Positions 36,182 through 47,218 are shown, counted from the stretch's first letter. The stretch: DNA of 64,000 nucleotides from Portevinia maculata (GCA_949715645.1 OX454526.1:50526556-50590555), one strand, 5' to 3'. The notes: generated from the letters alone by a model not told the origin. Numbers and translations are program-made.

Positions 36182-37845
36182 ATGGATCGGTACACTATTG
36201 AGCAACGTGTTTTTATTATTAAAATTTATTTTAAACATAGCGGCGGGCTACAGTCCGCTTAGGCGAACTGTTGGATACCCTATTCTTATTCCTATCCCTC
36301 ATAAGTGGGCGTGACAAAAGTCTAAGTATGGTTGAATTGTTAAGAACGCTCTACATATTCTGTTATATAACATTTAAAAGATTTTATCAAACAAAAACAA
36401 AGCTTTTGTAAAAAAAATGTTCCCTAGCTCAAACTTTGGTTTTTCAATAAAATTATTTTATTTAATTGTGGGCGTGTCAGTAAGCGGATTTAAAAAAAAT
36501 TAACACATAAGCATAGAGGACACCTAGAGAGTATATATTATAAATTTCAGCTCAATAGCTCAAACTTTGGTTTTTCAATAAAATTGTTTAATTTTTTTGT
36601 GGGCGTGTCAGTCGTGGGATTTTGAAAATTTTATATCCCGAGCAGTTTTAGGAGTCATAGATCATATATAAAAAATGTCAGCTTTCTAGCTCAAAATTCG
36701 ATTTTTTCCAAAATTTTGTTTTTTTTTTGAGTTTGTGGGCGTGTCTGTGGGCGGATTTCAAAAATTCGTAAACTTGATTATTTCGGGACCCTAGAGAGTA
36801 TATGGTTAAAATTGCAGCTCTCTAGGTCCAGTTTAAAGGCCTAATTTTTGCCGACGGACGGAACGGACATGGCTAGATCGACATTACTATCGATGCTGAT
36901 CATAAATATAGTAACTTTTAGGGGTCTACGGGCAATATTAAGGTATGTTACAAACTATGCGTCAAAATTAATATACCCTTAGAATAGGGTATAAAAATGG
37001 TTAAGGTTTTGCAGAAGTTGAAAGTAAATTTCGTTCAAAATACGATGGAGAAAATGCTCCGTCAAACCGTGCTATTAAACTTATCGTTCATAAATTTGAA
37101 GGAACTAATTCGGTTCAAGATTAGAGAAGTAAAGCCTATCATCGCAGTCGTCGTTCGAGGGGAAATAGTGCAGCTGTTAGCAGAAGTGTTGCTGAAGAGC
37201 GAAGGACAATTCGTCGTCGTTCACAGCAATTACACCTCAAACCAACAACTTTGTTTAACATTTTGCACAAAGATCTAAATGTAAAGGCTTGCAAAATATA
37301 GCTTACACAAGAATTAAAGCCAACTGATCTCGCATTGCGTCGGCAACTCTGTAATTGGCCATAAAGAAGCAACAACAAAATGACAATTTTTACAAGCAAA
37401 TTATCTTCACCGATGAGGCTCATTTTGAAATTGGCGGTTATGTCAATAAACGAAACTGTCGCATTTGGGCTGAAGAAAATCCTAGATGATTGTTTGAAAG
37501 GCCAATGAAACCAAAAAAAAGTTACTGTTTGTTGTGGATTTTGGTGTGGTGGCGTAATTTGTCCAATTTTCTTCGAAGATGGAAATGGCAATGCAGTTAC
37601 TGTGGATGGAGCTCAATATCAAGCGATGACTACAAACTTTTGGTGGAGTCAATTGGAAGATATTGATATGCGGAATATGTGGTTTCAACAGGATGGTGCA
37701 ACATGCCACACAGCAACAAATTCAATCGATCTTTTGAAAGAGAAGTTTACCAATCGTATAATTTCCCGAAGAACAGTCGTAAATTGGCCACCAAGATCGT
37801 GCGATTTAACACCACTGAATTTTTGCAATCCGATGCATTTTGTTC
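36182..37845 (+). pseudogene. Mariner DD41D transposase, broken
   Basis: The N-terminus MDRYTIEQRVFIIKIYF (36182-36233) is separated by a TATACC repeat from EVESKFRSKYDGENAPSN and LIVHKFEGTNSVQD (about 37015-37120), a mariner helix-turn-helix region. The first catalytic Asp is in FTDEAHFE (about 37412). A frame-shifted stretch with KKVTVCCGFWCGGVI follows, then WFQQDGATCHTA with the second Asp at 37692-37694. DLTPLN has Asn at 37818-37820 where the third Asp is expected. There are 41 residues between the last two positions, giving a DD41D spacing. That spacing and the CDLTPL context match the rosa-like subfamily. It is inactive because of frameshifts and the Asp-to-Asn change. Confidence 0.85.
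36233..36994 (+). repeat. TATACC repeat inside mariner (3 modules)
   Basis: TAAACATAGCGGCGGGC to AGAATAGGGTATA. The three modules are near 36465, 36599 and 36735, and the GGAC run is short (36855-36868). It splits the mariner transposase after residue 17. Confidence 0.88.
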
Positions 37846-38700
37846 TTAACCTTCCGTCATCACACATATTTTTTCTAACGCGCTCCTCACACTGGGGTAT
37901 CACATATTACACCCCAAAAGTATTAAAAAAAGATGTTATTTTATATATATATATATGTTTCTATATATTTTTTTAATTCATATTTTTATTTCATCAAAAC
38001 AAAATTCAATACGATGAATAACATACAAAATAAAATATACTTAAAAAAAAAACATAATTTCCAAGTTAGGTTACAAAAAAAAGTTAATATATAGTTGTCA
38101 ACTAAAATCAGTCAAATTAATAAAAAAGTTTAAAATAGTAGTTTTAAAAACTGTCGCATTACGCTTTCTAATACTCTTTCTTCAATGTTTACTCCAATGT
38201 AGGTATTGTTTTAACAGTGAAATAAATGTTTGCCTTTTTAAACACAAAAATTCAAATTTTGTTCACTGCATTCTATTCATTGCCTTTCAATAGATTCGTC
38301 TTGAAGAAAACCCATTTTGCTTTAAAACTATAATTAATATTGTAATCTACAGTAACTTCCTTTATGGCTGAAGAAACCCCACACTTGTTTCATTAATTTT
38401 TAGTCCAAATTAACTAAAATAGAAAACATTTCACTAAAATAATGTATTCACAAATTCAAAAAAAATACTAACACGCACTGCACACTGCGGTAGGTATATG
38501 ATACCCAAGCTAAAACTTCGAAGCACGACTAAACACGTTAAAAAAATTTAAGAACTGAACACCGTCGCCTGCTACTGCAGAGAGTTTAAAATTAAATATA
38601 CATAGGTATGGCATCCTTAAGAAAAAAAGTTAACGGGACCTGCACACTTTTGAAATCTATGTGGGGTATCTCATACCCCAGTGTGTATTTGGAACGTTAA
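37846..38700. mobile_element. TTAA-bounded non-autonomous element (piggyBac-like MITE)
   Basis: Bounded by TTAA at 37846-37849 and 38697-38700. The left arm is CCTTCCGTCATCACACA, with ACACTGGGGTAT and CACCCC further in. The right arm, read on the minus strand, is CGTTCCAAATACACA, then CACTGGGGTATGAGATACCC. The outer repeat is short and imperfect, but the inner CACACTGGGGTAT block is well conserved. A TTAA target suggests mobilisation by a piggyBac-type transposase. There is no coding capacity. It is inserted in the distal mariner sequence, 26 bp after the third catalytic codon. Confidence 0.7.
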
Positions 38701-38900
38701 ATGTCCTATATCCAATTAAACTTGGTATAGGACAAAATGTCTATGCAAATTTTGAGAATGATAAATGCAACTTTATGCTTGTTTGTTGTATATCAAATAC
38801 GAAATTAATGTTTTTATACAATTTTACTGTGCGCAAGTAGTATGAACGGGTTAGGTTTAAGTTCAATGGCAATGTAGTTTAATTTAATAGGAGGAACAAG

Positions 38901-39470
38901 TGTAATGAACCCACCAATATAATTCCATACTCCCACATTGCACTGCATAACAATGTACACAAAACACTTCCTACTTTGTGCAATGCAGTTTAAATCACAA
39001 TAAACACCACTGACCCACTGACATAACAATCGGACTTCATTGACTCACTACAGTGTCGGGTATCGTATACAGAAAGTATGAATAGAACTTCTGGCGATTA
39101 CACTGACATTGTAAGTTGATCGATGAATTACGCGATCTATGAATTGGGTGACGATTAAACGAGAAGTGTGTCTTGAGTTCAATGTGGATGAGTATGATGA
39201 TGACGACTAAAATTAATGGGACGCGATCATTTTTGTATCAAGGTATTTCGGTTAGACTGGGAAGTAAAACTAGAACGAGTATTTGTAGAAATAAAACAAA
39301 TTCTTTTAGACTCTCAACTATTGTGTTTCCATTCTTTCTGGCAGATCCCTATGGCATTCGTGCCCTGCCTGGAACACAGTACCTTTTGGCAATACCTATG
39401 GCATTCGTGCCTGCCTGTCTTACCACGTTGTATCGAACATCCACTGGGAAGTCATTCGAGTTATTTCACA
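38901..39470 (+). repeat. 5' LTR, Gypsy element 2
   Basis: It begins TGTAATGAACCCACCAATAT and ends near TTATTTCACA. It includes the duplicated phrase CTATGGCATTCGTGCC (about 39350 and 39398). It matches 42402-42980 with few differences, so the insertion is fairly young compared with its neighbours. Confidence 0.85.
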
Positions 39471-40300
39471 TTTAACCTATAATTCTATATAGAAACAGAC
39501 TTCCATTACATGACGATCCTGCCAGCTTCGCCATCCATTACATGGCGATCCTGCCCATTCGAACCAGGCTCTGAATCAAAATCAGACTTCCATTACATGG
39601 CCGAATCAGATCCATCCATTAAATCTCAAATTTACAAATCATGACCTATTTCGTGAAAAAGCAATACCAACCCCAACACTAAACAGGGCTAAGGGAACCA
39701 AAAGACTAGCGATGGAACACCACCTAAGGAAGCTACTGCCTTCCAAACAAAAGCGAACAAAGATGAAGGAACCAGAAGACGTGGAGAATAACGATTAAGA
39801 AGACGAAAATGGCAATAAAAAAAATAAATTTTAGTTACGTTCCGATAAATAAATGTTCATATGGACATAAAGAATTCCTATTCAACTACATATTAGAATT
39901 AAAAATTAAAGAACAAATTAGAAATTTGTTTTATGTCATTATAGCATAGTTATTTCAATATTTTTAAATAATATTAATAATAAGAAAATACTCTTAAGCA
40001 ATTTTAAAAGAGTAAGGAAAGTAATTTTAAGAAATGTCCTTTGTTAGTTTACTTTTGAAAATGAAATAATAATACTAAGTAATATAATATCTTTTAAATC
40101 AATAAGAAAACATGTTGTCAAGGATTAAGAATTAATAAAAAGAGTTAGTAGGTACGGAAAATAATTTAATTAAGGAAAATATTGGTTGATGCAAATGCGT
40201 ACATAGGAGATATTAGGAGATACTCAGAAAGTCTACGAATTCAAAAGAAGTAGAAACGATAAACGATAAAATTATCACGGTCGCAAGAGTCTAAAACATC
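39471..40300 (+). other. 5' leader of Gypsy element 2
   Basis: Non-coding. Near 39500-39630 there are three imperfect repeats of the phrase TCCATTACATG(A/G)CGATCCTG. The rest is AT-rich. The junction to RNase H marks the internal deletion. Confidence 0.55.
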
Positions 40301-40309
40301 AAAATGAAA

Positions 40310-41925
40310 GCTTTTTATGCTGAAACAGAAGCCACCCATCCCACCATTTCGCAGTAGGTACAGTTCCTTCACAAGGCGAAAGCGTTTATGATTTGCCAAT
40401 ATCCTATGCAAGCAAATCACTGCAGAAACATGACATCAACAAGCCGGTGATAGAAAAAGAACTTTTAGCTATCCGTTGGGGAATAAATTTCTTTTAACCT
40501 TACCTGTACGGAAGAAAATTTGTAGTAGTGACTGACCATAGACCGTTAGTTTCACTTTTCACACATAAGAATCCCTCTTCGAAGCTTACAAGAATCAGAA
40601 TGGACCTATCTGATTATGATTTCGAGATTGTATATAAAAAGGGAACAATGAACACTAATGCCGATGCACTGTCACGAATTAAACTAGACAGTGACATTTT
40701 AAAGTCCATGATGGTAGAGAATATTAGTAATAAAAATAGCCTAAATGATTACGACTCCAAGGAGCGAATTATGGCAGTAACAAGGGGTATGGCACAAAAA
40801 GTTGCCAATGAAAATAAAGGAGAGAACTACACATCTCAGCAGAAGACTGATCACCTTCACATTTGGGATTGTACATCTTTAACTGACGTCAGAAATATAA
40901 GAAGATTAAGATTTATAATAGCGAGGTGCAAATGGCCAATTATTGAAATTAAAGATAATGAAGTTATAGTGCGATGCAGTGAAGACCTAGCGGAACAAGT
41001 TTCGACACTAGAAAAGCTGTCATCAGAATTAAGAAGGGATCCCAATAAAGAACTTGCACTAAGTGAAGAAGATATGATATTTAAGTATATAAAGAAAGAT
41101 GAATTTAAGAGAATATTTAATATGCTGCAGCAAAAATATAATTATGAGCACTCGCCGATGAAGATATTGATATTTAAACCCCCAAAAGAAATAAAGAAGA
41201 AAGAAGAACAATTAAAAATTATAGAAGAATTCCATAACTCACCACACGGAGGACACCTAGGTATTAGAAAAACGATTGTAAAGCTAAAACAAAGATACAT
41301 TTGGAAAGGCATGCGACAAATGATAAAGAAACATATAAACACATGTGAAACATGTACTAAAAATAAACAAACGAGACATATAAAAGAGAAAATGGTCATA
41401 ACTGATACACCGAGTACAAGCTTTGAAACGGTACAAATAGACACAGTTGGACCTCTTAGAATATCAAACGGGTATAGATACATTTTAACAATGCAATGTG
41501 AACTAACCAAATACGTAATTGCACACCCCATCGAAAGTAAAGACGCGAAAACAATAGCGAAAACCTTAGTAGAACAAGTCATTTTGAAATATGGTTGCTT
41601 TAAGATACTCAAGTCCGACAACGGGACTGAATTTAAAAATGAATTGGTACAAAATATCTGCAAATTATTGAAGATTGAACCAGTTTATTCAGCACCATAC
41701 CATCACCAAAGTATAGGCTCGTTAGAAAGAAACCATAGGGTTTTGAATGAATTCTTGCTAAATTTTACTGAAGACCATGAATGGGATATTTGGATACCTT
41801 ATTACGCATTTGCTTACAACACTACTCCACACGTTGACACCAACTATACTCCGTATGAGCTTATTTTTGGTAAATTACCATATCTACCAAGTGATGTATT
41901 AGATAATAAAGAAAAAAATATATAA
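40310..41925 (+). pseudogene. Gypsy RNase H-integrase polyprotein remnant
   Basis: The upstream part (about 40340-40497) reads DLPISYASKSLQKHD and EKELLAIRWGINFF, then a TAA. The 465-residue frame 40528-41925 follows. It holds the RNase H end (VTDHRPLVSLFTHK, NTNADALSRI), then a long linker with AQKVANENKGEN. Next come the integrase HHCC zinc finger (H..H, CETCTKNK, about 41240-41370) and the core triad in VQIDTVGPL (about 41435), LKSDNGTEF (about 41610) and GSLERNH (about 41715). The integrase itself is intact in frame. The element lacks RT, so this is a relic. Confidence 0.87.
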
Positions 41926-42234
41926 CTTAGAAGACTATGTTAATGAAGTAAGAGCTAGACTTAAAAATGCGATTGAAAAAACGCACAAAATTGTAAATAG
42001 TATTAAGCACAAAAGAAAAATAGAATACGATAGAAATGTAAACACATCAGATTTTAAGATAGGAGATCTAGTATTTATAAAACTAGAAAGTAAGAAAAAA
42101 TTACAAAGTCCATACCACGGACCATACAAAATAGTGGAAACAAATAATGTAAATTCAGTAATAAATATAAATGGTGATAACAAGAAGTTGCATAATAATA
42201 GTCTTAAGAAATATAATACAGACCATGCACAATA
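41912..42234 (+). pseudogene. Integrase C-terminal domain, shifted frame
   Basis: Separated from the main frame by a one-base slip in the A-run at about 41911-41918. It reads NLEDYVNEVRARLKNAIEKT, KIGDLVFIKLESKKKLQ, then the GPY/F-type motif SPYHGPYKIVE (about 42107-42140), ending KKYNTDHAQ. This is the usual tail of Gypsy integrase. Confidence 0.8.
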
Positions 42235-42401
42235 ATTTGCACAAAATCAATACTAATAAAATATTTGTTAAGAAGCACCATACAATAAGAACTGTAAATA
42301 TAGACATAAGACTCCCGAATGTAAAGCAATGCCAACACATATTGATACAAACTATTCTTGAAAAATTATTCCTCTAATAATTTTCCGCTTGAGGGTGAGG
42401 G

Positions 42402-42980
42402 TGTAATGAACCCACCAATATAATTCCATACTCCCACATTGCACTGCATAACAATGTACACAAAACACTTCCTACTTTGTGCAATGCAGTTTAAATCACA
42501 ATAAACACCACTGACCCACTGACATAACAATCGGACTTCATTGACTCACTACAGTGTCGGGTATCGTATACAGAAAGTATGAATAGAACTTCTGGCGATT
42601 ACACTGACATTGTAAGTTGATCGATGAATTACGCGATCTATGAATTGGGTGACGATTAAACGAGAAGTGTGTCTTGAGTTCAATGTGGATGAGTATGATG
42701 ATGACGACTAAAATTGATGGGACGCGATCATTTTTGTATCAAGGTGTTTCGGTTAGACTGGGAAGTAAAACTAGTATATAAGACATGGTATTTGTAGAAA
42801 TAAAACAGAATCTATTCAGACTCTCAAAAGCGTGTTTCATTTATTTTGGCAGACCTCTATGGCATTCGTGCCCTGCCTGAGACACTGGACAAGTTGGCAA
42901 ACCTATGGCATTCGTGCCTGCCTGTCTATTCTATCCACGTTGTTAGTAAATCTTTGGGAAGTCATTCTAGTAGATAAACA
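42402..42980 (+). repeat. 3' LTR, Gypsy element 2
   Basis: TGTAATGAACCCACCAATAT to TAGATAAACA. It has a small indel (AGTATATAAGACATGG at about 42773) and a few substitutions compared with the 5' LTR. Confidence 0.85.
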
Positions 42981-43393
42981 TTAGTCACAACGTCCTTACA
43001 CACTAAATTACCAACGTACCTTACACAAGACTTTCTTAAATTAAAATGACGGCGTCCTCACCTTGTCCATCTTTGGAACCCCAACTTGAAAGGTCAGCCA
43101 AAATGCACATAAAAGATGAAAATAGAAATACTATTATCGCAATGCACGTTCTTATAAAAAGAAAAAATCGCTATATTTCCAGGGCAATATCAGATTTCTT
43201 AAATACGGGCAAGTGTTCTTCATCCATTAGCTCCGAAAAATCGTCAGACAAATTCTGCTGTAGCGATAATTCCTTTGCTAATCAGATTTCGTTCCAACTT
43301 CTCAAGTAGAGACTCGAATCATGCAGGAAGATTTCTTAATTTCTCCGCATGAGACAGGAGAGAGCTCGATATGTGCTATTTGCTATTGATCCT

Positions 43394-44193
43394 CAGGGCC
43401 GGCCCAACCATATGTGCAAGATGTGCAAATGCACAGAGCGCCAAATTCCGGGGCGCATTGCTAGGAGTAAGAAAAATTAATTTTACCTTGCGAATTTGCA
43501 TTTAAAACAAAAAACTTGTTCAAATAAGCCCAAAATAGCGGTGCAGGGAAATAACTTCACGGGCAATAACTTTACATGGGCAATAACTTCACCTGGAGTG
43601 GGCAATAATTTCACTTTATTTTTGTGAACTTATTGCCCACCATAGGTGAGCAATATCTTCACTTTTTTGTGGGAAATAAATTCTCTTAACATTTTATGAT
43701 AATTCAAGAACCGTACCTCGCACCCACTCCAAATCAAACAGTGTCCCCAAGCAGGTGGGTTGCAGGGGGGCAGCATGGCCCCCCATAGGTATTGAACTGT
43801 TTATGGAATCTACTTGCGGTTTCGCAACTAATCCCTGCCCCCTACAACCCCCCTGCTTGGGGTCACAGTTTGATTTGGAGTGGGTGCAAGGGTCTTTAGT
43901 TATAATAGACAAACTCAAATTATAGGTGGGAAATAACTTCACAAAATTTACGGTGAAGTTATTGCTCACCATCAGTGGGCAATAATTTCACAAAAAAAAG
44001 TGAAGTTATTGCCCACTCGAGGTGAGGTTATTGCCCATGTGAAGTTATTGCCCGTGAAGTTATTTTCCTGCACCCAAAATAGCACATTAACTCACATCAC
44101 TTGCAATATTGAAACTTCAAGGAGAATCTAACTCAAAATAGGGTGCTTTCTGTAAGTCTTGCATAGGGCGCTTTTTGGCTGGAGCCGGCCCTG
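43394..44193. mobile_element. hAT-like non-autonomous element, 8-bp TSD
   Basis: The ends are CAGGGCCGGCCC (43394) and GGAGCCGGCCCTG (44193), followed inward by GCGCC/GGGCGC. This CAGGGCCGGC type of terminus is common in hAT elements. TTGATCCT flanks it at 43386-43393 and 44194-44201, the 8-bp duplication expected for hAT. It has no transposase. Its centre is occupied by a foldback element (43540-44074), leaving about 265 bp of its own sequence. Confidence 0.85.
43540..44074. mobile_element. Foldback-type element, copy 1 (9-bp TSD)
   Basis: 535 bp, almost entirely an inverted repeat. The ends are GGTGCAGGGAAATAACTTC and its complement. The arms hold repeated copies of GGCAATAACTTCAC in both orientations. 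Inside them is a second inverted block (CCACTCCAAATCAAAC and its complement, with CCCCAAGCAGG) around a short loop. The 9-bp duplication CAAAATAGC lies at 43531-43539 and 44075-44083. Long arms with subterminal repeat arrays and a 9-bp duplication are features of foldback/Mutator-like elements. No protein is encoded. Confidence 0.85.
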
Positions 44194-45786
44194 TTGATCC
44201 TAATACTTTACTTAATCTGTTGACGTCTCGTCCCCTAGGAAATCCAAACCCTAAAAAACGAAGGTTAATAAGTACTTGTCTGGAAGGGACATCTTAAAGA
44301 AGTTGCGTGAGCAAGGGAAGGAATATAAAAATGAAAAGGCTAAGCTAATTCCAGAAAAACATATAAAACCTACACAGTGCGATAAGCCGTGCGGCCGTCA
44401 GTGCGCTGCGATTTTTACGGAAGACCGAGTCTGACAGCTCAAGAAAAAAGAAACTTTTACGCGAAGAACGTTGACATGGTCTCAGTTAAAATAAAACGAA
44501 CAAGAGTGAACAAATCACGTCATGAAAATACTTTTAATCACTACATGCCACTAAATAATCGAAATACTCAATATCAAGAATGTCGATCATTTTTCCTGAA
44601 CGGAAAGAGTGGTTTATTATTTATTCAAAAAATATATTAATCCAGTTGCCGGCTTATCAAATCTTTCAACCAAAGAAAACATTCTAAGTTAAGTCTAGCC
44701 CCTGAGCTTACGAAAAATATAAGGAGTCATATTGAAAGCTTACCCTGCATAGACTCTCATTATGTCCGAGCTGGAACTCAGCGCCAGTTTTTGGAAGCAG
44801 GTCTTTCTGTGCGAAAAATGCATCGTTTGTATTGCGAAAAATTCTCAGAGTGCCAAAGTAAATACTGCTCCTACCGCAAAATATTCAATGGCGAATATAA
44901 TTTATCCTTTTTCAGAACTAAAAAAGAAAAATGTGAAACATGTTCAAACTATGAGAACCAAGAAAACTTAACCGAAACACACAAAAATATAATTGAAAAA
45001 CACAAGACCCCAAATGAAAACGCCAAGCAACGTCGAGAAGCAGATAGGCATAGAGACGAAGACAATACTGTCATACGACTTACAGAATGTGTTTTCTTTG
45101 CCTCACGCAAACACACCCAATTTCTTTTACATGAGAAAGTTCAGCACACATAACTTGACCGGTCATTGCAATTTGAACTGCATGACATACTGCGCCGTTT
45201 GGTACGAAACCCACAGTGGTAGAACTCGCAATGATTTGGCTAGTGCATTAATAAAAATATTGAGATCAGTGGTCCAGGACAACCCACAAATAGCTAATAG
45301 TATCCTATGATCAGATTCATCTGTTCCACAGAACCGGAATCGTATCAATTGTCTTGCCATAATCAAATTTTTGAAAGAAAATCACCGAGTGAAAACCATT
45401 ACGTAAAAATATTCGGAGCCTGGTCACTCAAGGATACAAAAAGTAGACGCTGTCCATATCACTATAGAAAGGCAAGAAAGGAAGAATTATGACATCGCCA
45501 GGTTAAAAATGGATTTCGGAAAACTTAAGTATAGCCAATCCAAGAAAATATTTTACTGCTGTAGTAATCTAACAAGCGTTCAGTATAAGACAGTTTATAA
45601 AGAATATGCCAAATCCAGTATTGTTTCCATATTAGCTGCTGCTAGGAGCAAGAGGGTCAATGTTCCAGCTCCAACATCTTTGTCGCAAGTTACATTGCCC
45701 TATGTTCCCGCAATAATTACAAATATAAAAAAAAGAATGACGTCTTTTCTAGTACACCTCTACGGCAGCAATATTCTCCACACCTG

Positions 45787-45975
45787 ACTTCACACGAAAA
45801 TTGGCGTTAATGCTCTTAAAGTTGCGGCCACCGACTCGGAATTTCGGTAGTAAATTTTAAATTTTTGTAAACGTCGTTCCTTCGTGTACTTCACCATGAT
45901 AAACATTTAAATTTTACTGAATATTTTGACATTGACAGTTCGGTAATCGGGTGCGTTCACACTGAAACACTTTCT
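45787..45975. other. Short unassigned interval
   Basis: Between the transposase relic and the next MITE. Nothing recognised. Confidence 0.4.
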
Positions 45976-45979
45976 TTTT

Positions 45980-46378
45980 ATTAACTTCCCACTGGAAGTT
46001 ATTGTAATGGGGCCGATTATGTGAATTGCGGATTTTGACATATCTCCACGTTTCAAGGTCACCAGAATCCAAATTCAACGTTTTTATAGAGATGTCTGTC
46101 TGTGTGCATGTACGTATGTGCGTATGTGCGTTCGGAATTATCTTTCGCCACGATTATCTCGAGAACCAAAGATGATATTAATATGGGTTTATTCGAAGGG
46201 TAATTACGTAACTCAGAACTGATTCAGTTTCCAGCTTAATCGGTCCAGTCGTTTTTTGTTAGTAAATAAATAACTAAAATGATTTACCTTTATTTGTACT
46301 ATTTATTGTCATTTGTCATTGAGCTTAATCGTCGCATAAATCATATTGATCCCACTGGGAAGTTAGTCGTGTGGACCC
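45980..46378. mobile_element. MITE-like element with AACTTCCCACTGG ends
   Basis: The left end TTAACTTCCCACTGGAAGTT (45980) and the right end, read on the minus strand, CTAACTTCCCAGTGGGATC (near 46377-46355) form an inverted repeat. The left end is also a small palindrome in itself. The interior has GATGTCTGTCTGTGTGCATG and GTATGTGCGTATGTGCG tracts. No coding capacity. Class unknown. Confidence 0.6.
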
Positions 46379-46379
46379 T

Positions 46380-47200
46380 GCGGGGTAACTTTTAAAGCTT
46401 TCGTGTGTCATATTTCCAATCCAAGTTCCATTAGAATCGGATGTGCCTCCAAAACGAACAGTTTGTTTTTAAAGTTTTTGCTATCGTATTAAAATGTGTC
46501 CTATATCCACATTTATCCATTTTTACTAATATTTGTTGAAACTCATCATTTTCACTGTTTTAGAGAAATAATATGCGAATCGCTTTACGTTTTACCCAAA
46601 ATGGGGAATTCAGAGTCAATGCGTCCAAAAAAATCAGTAAACCATGAGATCGAAGTTTAAAAACGCTCTCCTGAAAAGTTAAGTCTTTGGCGTTTAGGAC
46701 AAATAAGGACTCACGTGACGGTTTGATTTTTAATTGACAACAAACACAGGTAAATTGCAAAACTGTATACAATTTTTAAGTTGAAAAATCTATGCTTGCC
46801 ATTTAATTTGTTTGATGTAAATGTTGACCACAACTACGGAAAGTCCAGTTTTTAGTCACTTTTCCCAGAGCATGCATTTTGATAATAAAATTCAATAATT
46901 TCTAAAGTCTTTTCATGATGAAAAGGCGATGCTAACTGAGCATGCTTGAGTTTGACAAAATTTGTTTGTCTCCGAGGGTATGTGGAAATGTTGAAAGACA
47001 TTAGTGAAGCTAGTAGTGTGGGACCTGCCACCAACTATAACTACCTCCCGTTTTATTTACGACTGAGTTAATACTCGTTTAGCTAATTCTACTTTAATGG
47101 ATTTGAGAACGGTTGGGGGGATATAGCCCAATGGCTAGTCTCGAAGTTGTTTAAATTTACCTTATTTAGCGTCTATTGGCGTTAAACTATCCCGATTTAG
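46380..47200. other. No recognisable feature
   Basis: No gene or shared repeat seen. The minus-strand frames near 46560 and 46852 have no family resemblance. Confidence 0.4.
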
Positions 47201-47218
47201 TTAATAATAAGCTACTAG

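Larger units (their letters stand above)
36071..38820 (+). mobile_element. Mariner (DD41D, rosa-like) element with two nested insertions
   Basis: The left end is near GGGTGTTCGAATTTAGCG (36071). Transposase coding starts at 36182, is interrupted by a TATACC repeat (36233-36994), resumes, and is interrupted again by a TTAA-bounded element (37846-38700). The 3' end beyond 38700 is not clearly defined. The family call comes from the transposase. Confidence 0.75.
38901..42980 (+). mobile_element. Ty3/Gypsy LTR retrotransposon (mdg1/412-like), internally deleted
   Basis: Two near-identical direct repeats (38901-39470 and 42402-42980) enclose about 2.9 kb. Only RNase H, integrase and the integrase tail are present. 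Gag, protease and most of RT are missing, and a 5' leader of about 830 bp runs straight into the RNase H region near 40310. A polypurine-like GAGGGTGAGGG (42391-42401) precedes the 3' LTR. The integrase context (LTMQCELTKYVIAHP, SIGSLERNHRVLNE) resembles the mdg1/412 lineage. No envelope frame. It could not retrotranspose on its own. Confidence 0.85.
43046..45786 (+). pseudogene. Transposase of an unfamiliar insect DNA-transposon family, broken
   Basis: Several frames line up as one protein once the hAT-like insertion (43394-44193) is removed. A possible N-terminus lies at 43046-43309. At about 44290-44400 it reads LKKLREQGKEYKNEKAK, then PEKHIKPTQCDKPCGRQC, a Cys-rich block. SRHENTFNHYMPLNN and CRSFFLNG lie at about 44510-44600. 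HRLYCEKF, SYRKIFNGEYNLSFF and CETCSNYEN lie at about 44815-44960. HNLTGHCNLN, VWYETHSGRTRNDL, then stop-SDSSVPQNRNR lie at about 45150-45345. The C-terminal part is at 45485-45786. I recall this Cys-rich, FFLNT, W.DSC..QNRN layout from many unnamed insect proteins of transposon origin. It may be Sola-like, but I am not certain. Frameshifts and a Trp-to-stop at 45308 disable it. Confidence 0.6.

Noticed and set aside
43694..43972. 92-residue minus-strand gene
   Set aside because: It lies wholly inside the foldback palindrome and is a by-product of it. A near-identical frame appears at 55254 for the same reason.
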